Source of the DNA: Auxenochlorella pyrenoidosa
Taxonomy: Eukaryota > Chlorophyta > Trebouxiophyceae > Chlorellales > Chlorellaceae
Assembly: GCA_001430745.1 (NCBI GenBank)
Contig: KQ482063.1
Coordinates: 745,964 to 756,276, forward strand
Direction: 5' to 3'
DNA length: 10,313 nucleotides
A model generated the notes under the pieces. It worked only from the letters and a program-made list of their open reading frames with translations, was not told the origin of the DNA and made no database searches. Below are positions 6,932 to 10,313 of the stretch, in pieces. The translations under genes were made by a program, and so were the position numbers. How positions within the stretch are numbered: position 1 is the stretch's first letter; every line of letters begins with the position of its first letter.

Positions 6932-9900
6932 ATGCGTTCACACGAACGCGGGTTCCGGAGGGCTCCAGTGCTGGCCTTCCTGTGGCTGTTCTCGCTTCTG
7001 CTCACGGTCAGAAGCCAGGTGAGAGCCCAAACAACGCGCGGGAGGCGCGGGTCCGCTCGAGGTGGGGGCTGTGGCAGCCTCGGACCTGCCGGCCTCACAC
7101 GCTGCCGCCGCCGCGTCCGTTGGCCCCGCCCTGCAGAACAGCGAGAATGCGCTGACAGTCAAGGACGTCTGCCCCTATTCCAGCTACTATGGCGAGGTGA
7201 GCATCCGATTGTGCTGGGCCGATCATGCATCGCTGCGGTCGGCATGCTACCTGCTCGGTGCATCCCTCAGCGCGCTGCCTGCAGCGCTCGTGAGCACGAG
7301 TGTCCGCCCCATGCAGGACTTTTACATGGGGGCCACCCTGCTGAACAACACCATCACCACGCTGAGCGGCTGCTGCCGCCTGTGTGGAAACACACCCCTC
7401 TGCGCTTGGACCTGGTGCCCATCAAACGCCGATGGCGGGTCAGTGCATCCTGATCCTCACGCGGATGTTCTCCGAGAGAATTCTCTGGGTAACTGGGTGC
7501 ATGCCGCTATCTGGCCGGTGACCGCTCCGCCATGCACTTATGCCAAACAACTCATATCCCTTCACCATTTGCTACCTCTTTCCCCCCTGAGTTCACAAGC
7601 CTGCGTGGTCCCAACATCATAGATCACACCCACCCACCCCACCCACCACCCCCCACCACCGCCCACCACCACCCCCGCCCCCACACCCCCAGCACCATCG
7701 CCCCCACCCAACCCAACCCAACTTAATCGCTTCCCCGCCCCGCCCCGCCCCGCAGGTGCACAGCGCCCCTGGGCTCCGTGGCCAACACCACCTTCCCTGC
7801 AGGCACCTGCCTGGTCTCGCTCCTCCCCACCTCTAGTGGTGTCACCAGGCTGAGCTACAGCCGCATGCAGGCGGGCAACCCCTGGGTGGCGGGCAGCACC
7901 AGCGCCAGCCCCCAGCTCATCGATTCGGCTGCCAGCTACTCGGGTGGGCAGGGCAGGGGTGGTGGTGGTGGTGGTGGTGTGTGTGTGTCTGCGTGTGTGT
8001 GTGTGTGTGCTCGTCGCGTTTGTGTGCGTGGGGGTGGGGTGGGGGGGACCGGCTCAATGTGGATTCAGGAGGCCGGGAATGTTTTGTAAGTTGAAAGACT
8101 CGGCAGGCGGCTGGCTGCACAGGCAGCCAGGTGCATCTGGAACACTGTACATTCTTCATATGCATTCAGGGCTCCTGTTTGGCGGCAACCCTGCCGTGGC
8201 CCGGCCTGCGCGGCTGCCGACCTCCGCCCTTCCGCCTGCCCCTCCGCCTTCACTTTTCCGTGGCCCCGCAAGCACACCTGGCGTCCTGCTCATCCCCACC
8301 CTGCAGATGACAGGGAGACGATGTATGGCGGCGAGGGGGATCAGTTCCTGTGCCGCAAGATCTCGGGAGGCACGCTGAAGGCGAGCGGGGGCACGCAGCG
8401 GGCTGCACGGAAGCCGTATCGCACACTCTTTTGCGGTGCCCCTCCTCAGGGCCTGCAGCTGTCTGTGTCGCAAGTTCCGTTACGGTTGGCCAGACTGTAA
8501 GCTGCGCAGGTGGGAGCCCTCTGAGCAGCGAGCACACGCGCAATACCAACCAGCAGCCAGTAAGTGTGCCCTCCATCCCGCCCTGCAGCTCTCCCCCCTG
8601 CGGGGCAACGGCAGCGCCACGCTGGATGTGACGGATGGCCAGGAGGTGGGTTGCAGCATGGCCCGGCAGCAGTCGCCGCCGACCCGCGGCACACCCGGCG
8701 AGCCGTCCTGCTGCCTGCTCTGCCGACCATCAATCCTTGCAGGCCTGCGGCGCGTGTCCTGCTCCGGCCCCGCCCAGGCCGCTGCGTTTTGCCCCCCCCC
8801 TGCCCCGCCCTGCAGGTGCGCTACACGGGCATTCGCTTGCTGGACCCTGCGGGCCAGCAGTGGAGCGTGCTCTTCCAGAACACCTCCGCCCCCCCTGCTG
8901 GCTATTCCCCGGGCGACACCTCCCCCCTTTGGCAGTACCCCTCTGCCCAGCTCGACTTTTGCGATACCCCCACGCCGGGTGGGTGCGGCACCGGCAGGTG
9001 CACGCGGCGCGCTGCAGCCCCGAGCTTAGCTGGCTTATGTTCACAGCCCGTCTGAGCGCAACACACGAGCTTGCGACTCAGGATCTGCCTCCATGCATGC
9101 AGCGCGCCTGCGCGGCGCCCCGCACCCTGCACAGTGCGCGCAGCGCGCAGCACGCAGCATCCTGCACAGGAGCGCAGGCTTACTGAGCAGTGCGCCGACG
9201 GGCCTCCCGCTTGGGCCGCCCTGCAGGCTGCTCGCCCAATGCCTTTGGGCAATCAACTGAGGAAGGGGCTGCCTGCGATTCATCCCCTTTCTGCGGCGTG
9301 TGCGGCGGCAGCGCCCTGGTCTGCCAACCCAGAGGTGAGGTGGGCCAGGGGCCTGCCAGGCCGGCCTCTTGAGGGCCGCTGGCCTGCAAAAAGGGAGGGG
9401 AGTGCCCAGCACCTCCAACAGTGCCTTGCAGATAAGGCACAGGTGCGCATAGCACACACACACAGGTTAGATTGCGGCCCCAGAACCTGTTCACATCAGC
9501 GCCTGTTTGCTGGCCAATGCCGCCGGCGGTGCTGCCCCGGCCTCTCCTCCCGCCACCTGCAGGCACCACCGACATGCAGCTCGTGTACAGCGGCGTCAAG
9601 AACACCAATCAGGCTCCCACGTTTTTGTTCGGCACCGGCGACCCCTGGGACGCCACACCCAGCGAGTGCCGGCAGCAATTGAACATCAGCGGTGCGCCTG
9701 CCTGCTTGCTGGCCTGGCGAGGCGGCTCTGCCCTCGCCGCTGCTGCCGGGCATGGCGCTGCCCCTGCTGTCAGAGCTGCCCCTGCTGGCAGCGCACAACG
9801 TGCCGGCACCACGGTCCCTGCCACAGCCGCTGATGCGTCACAGCTGGCCGGCGCCGCTGCCGCTGCTGCCTGCTCCGCGCGTGACGGCTTGCTGCTGGCG

Positions 9901-10104
9901 CTGTGGGTGCACGTCCCTTGCCTGTTTGCGCCCCCTCCTGCCAGGCCGGCGTGCGCCCCTGGCCAAGGCCCCGCTCTCGTTGCCGCGCCCTCTGTGCAGC
10001 GCCGCTGGGCCCGCTGGCCGCCTGGTACCCTGCGGTGTACTCTGTGGCCAGGCAGCAGAACGGCACCGCCACATGCTCCGAGTTTGACCTTGCGGCATAC
10101 ACAG
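6932..10104 (+). CDS. Gene B: tandem paralogue of gene A, predicted secreted PAN/Apple protein (3' partial, exons 1-10)
   Basis: Exons: 6932-7018, 7137-7196, 7317-7438, 7756-7943, 8307-8380, 8589-8645, 8816-8978, 9227-9334, 9563-9691 and 10000-10104, giving 364 residues plus one base. All nine internal introns have the same phase as in gene A. Exon lengths differ only in exon 5 (two codons shorter) and exon 7 (one codon longer). The protein has a signal peptide 1-29, the PAN/Apple core LSGCCRLCGNTPLCAWTWCP, then the same unknown region through the five-cysteine CGVCGG module to AAYT at residue 364. Intron 10 starts with a GC donor at 10105, and the last two bases of the window (10312-10313) are the likely matching AG, so exon 11 should begin at the next base. 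The hinge, SRCR and C-terminal module are expected beyond the edge but cannot be seen. If intron 10 is not removed, translation stops at TAA 10125-10127. Confidence 0.82.
7137..7943 (+). other. Gene B exons 2-4: PAN/Apple-type domain
   Basis: This matches the gene A domain, with the same cysteine pattern: C in VCPYSSYYGE, the CCRLC core, WTWCP, DGG then C, and FPAGTC. Substitutions cluster in the loop before ANTTFPAGTC (gene A MALVGPM, gene B TAPLGSV). The following 44 residues are identical. Confidence 0.75.
7625..7755 (+). repeat. CCCA/CCA-rich tract ending in (CGCCC)n in gene B intron 3
   Basis: About 100 bases of CCCA, CCA and CCCCA units are followed by CGCCCCGCCCCGCCCCGCAG, which forms the acceptor. 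It occupies the same position as the C17 tract of gene A but is built from different units, so the two expanded independently. Confidence 0.85.
7956..8048 (+). repeat. (GGT)n-(GT)n microsatellite in gene B intron 4
   Basis: A (GGT) run of about seven units passes into interrupted GT runs and then G-rich sequence ending in GGGGGGG. It replaces the G15 run found at the same place in gene A. Confidence 0.9.
9335..9423 (+). other. Conserved blocks inside gene B intron 8
   Basis: This is the counterpart of 3303-3384 in gene A: a 28-base identical block next to the donor and a 31-base near-identical block that includes CCCAGCACCTCCAACAGTG. Confidence 0.6.
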
Positions 10105-10313
10105 GCAAGGCTAAGGGGAGGGCGTAAACGAAAATGAGTAAATGAAGAACAAAAAAAAGTAGTGTTTTCTGACTGTGCACCTGCCCCGCAGCGCCGTGGG
10201 GGCGGCGCATGCGTGTGGTCCAGCGCCGCTTCGTCGCCCACGCCGCCGCGCCGAACCTCCCACACCTGACTCCGCTGCCCTGCGCTCTCCACACGGCCCG
10301 CCTGCCAATGCAG
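10105..10313 (+). other. Gene B intron 10 (GC donor), reaching the window edge
   Basis: The donor is ACACAG/GCAAGG, like gene A TATGCAG/GCAAGG at 4038. The intron contains an AT-rich patch at about 10125-10170 (with AACAAAAAAAAG) that is absent from the gene A counterpart. A CCCCGCAG acceptor at 10191 would give residues unlike gene A exon 11, so the CCAATGCAG at the window end is preferred. Confidence 0.55.

Larger units (their letters stand above)
6715..10313 (+). repeat. Tandem gene duplication, copy 2 (continues beyond the window)
   Basis: This is the direct-repeat partner of 811-4191. Its left limit lies near TTGGGTACTGCAGCATCCC, upstream of which I see no clear match to copy 1. Confidence 0.8.

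Noticed and set aside
6641..7453. 270-codon open frame starting before gene B
   Set aside because: It crosses the promoter, exon 1 in another frame and intron 1 of gene B. Homology with gene A fixes the start at 6932.
7956..8048. GT/GGT run encoding valine/cysteine-rich peptides
   Set aside because: It lies between a conserved donor (7944) and a conserved acceptor (8306) and is not conserved in gene A, so it is an intronic microsatellite.
9472..10137. 221-codon open frame on the + strand treated as one exon
   Set aside because: It reads exon 9 in frame, then runs through intron 9 and enters exon 10 in the wrong frame. Gene A and gene B intron 9 sequences differ in length and content.

Overview
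The window looks like nuclear DNA of a GC-rich green alga. I infer a trebouxiophyte such as a Chlorella relative, or possibly a volvocalean. The base composition is very GC-rich, the genes are cut into many short exons, and the introns are about 110-360 bases with GT (sometimes GC) donors and C-rich CTGCAG-like acceptors. The predicted proteins combine PAN/Apple, scavenger-receptor cysteine-rich (SRCR) and proline-rich segments, a mixture known from green algal extracellular proteins. No bacterial operon structure, RNA gene, CRISPR array or transposon is visible. Everything I can support reads on the + strand.

Bases 2-340 hold the 3' end of an upstream gene: an acidic, alanine/serine-rich C-terminus of unknown function. 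Bases 341-1028 are its 3' flank plus the promoter of the next gene. Gene A (1029-6559) resolves by hand into 19 exons in consistent phase, giving a 712-residue predicted secreted protein. Its order is signal peptide, PAN/Apple domain, a long unrecognised cysteine-containing region, a Pro/Ser hinge, one SRCR domain, a small cysteine-rich module, and a two-residue final exon. Bases 6560-6931 are a short intergenic region. Gene B (6932 to beyond the right edge) is a tandem paralogue of gene A. Exons 1-10 are present with identical splice phases, and the window appears to end exactly on the AG that closes its intron 10.

The duplication includes the promoter: a CTGCAGCATCCC-type block lies at the same distance from both ATGs. 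Exons are strongly conserved between the copies while most introns have diverged, which both supports the splice models and shows selection on the protein. The two proteins are probably surface or cell-wall/matrix recognition or adhesion proteins. That role is inferred from the domain families only; their ligand and function are unknown.

The main points for follow-up are the unrecognised central region shared by both copies, the two GC-AG introns conserved in both genes, the phase-1 introns flanking the SRCR and cysteine-rich modules, possible truncated isoforms from intron retention, and unusually conserved blocks inside intron 8.
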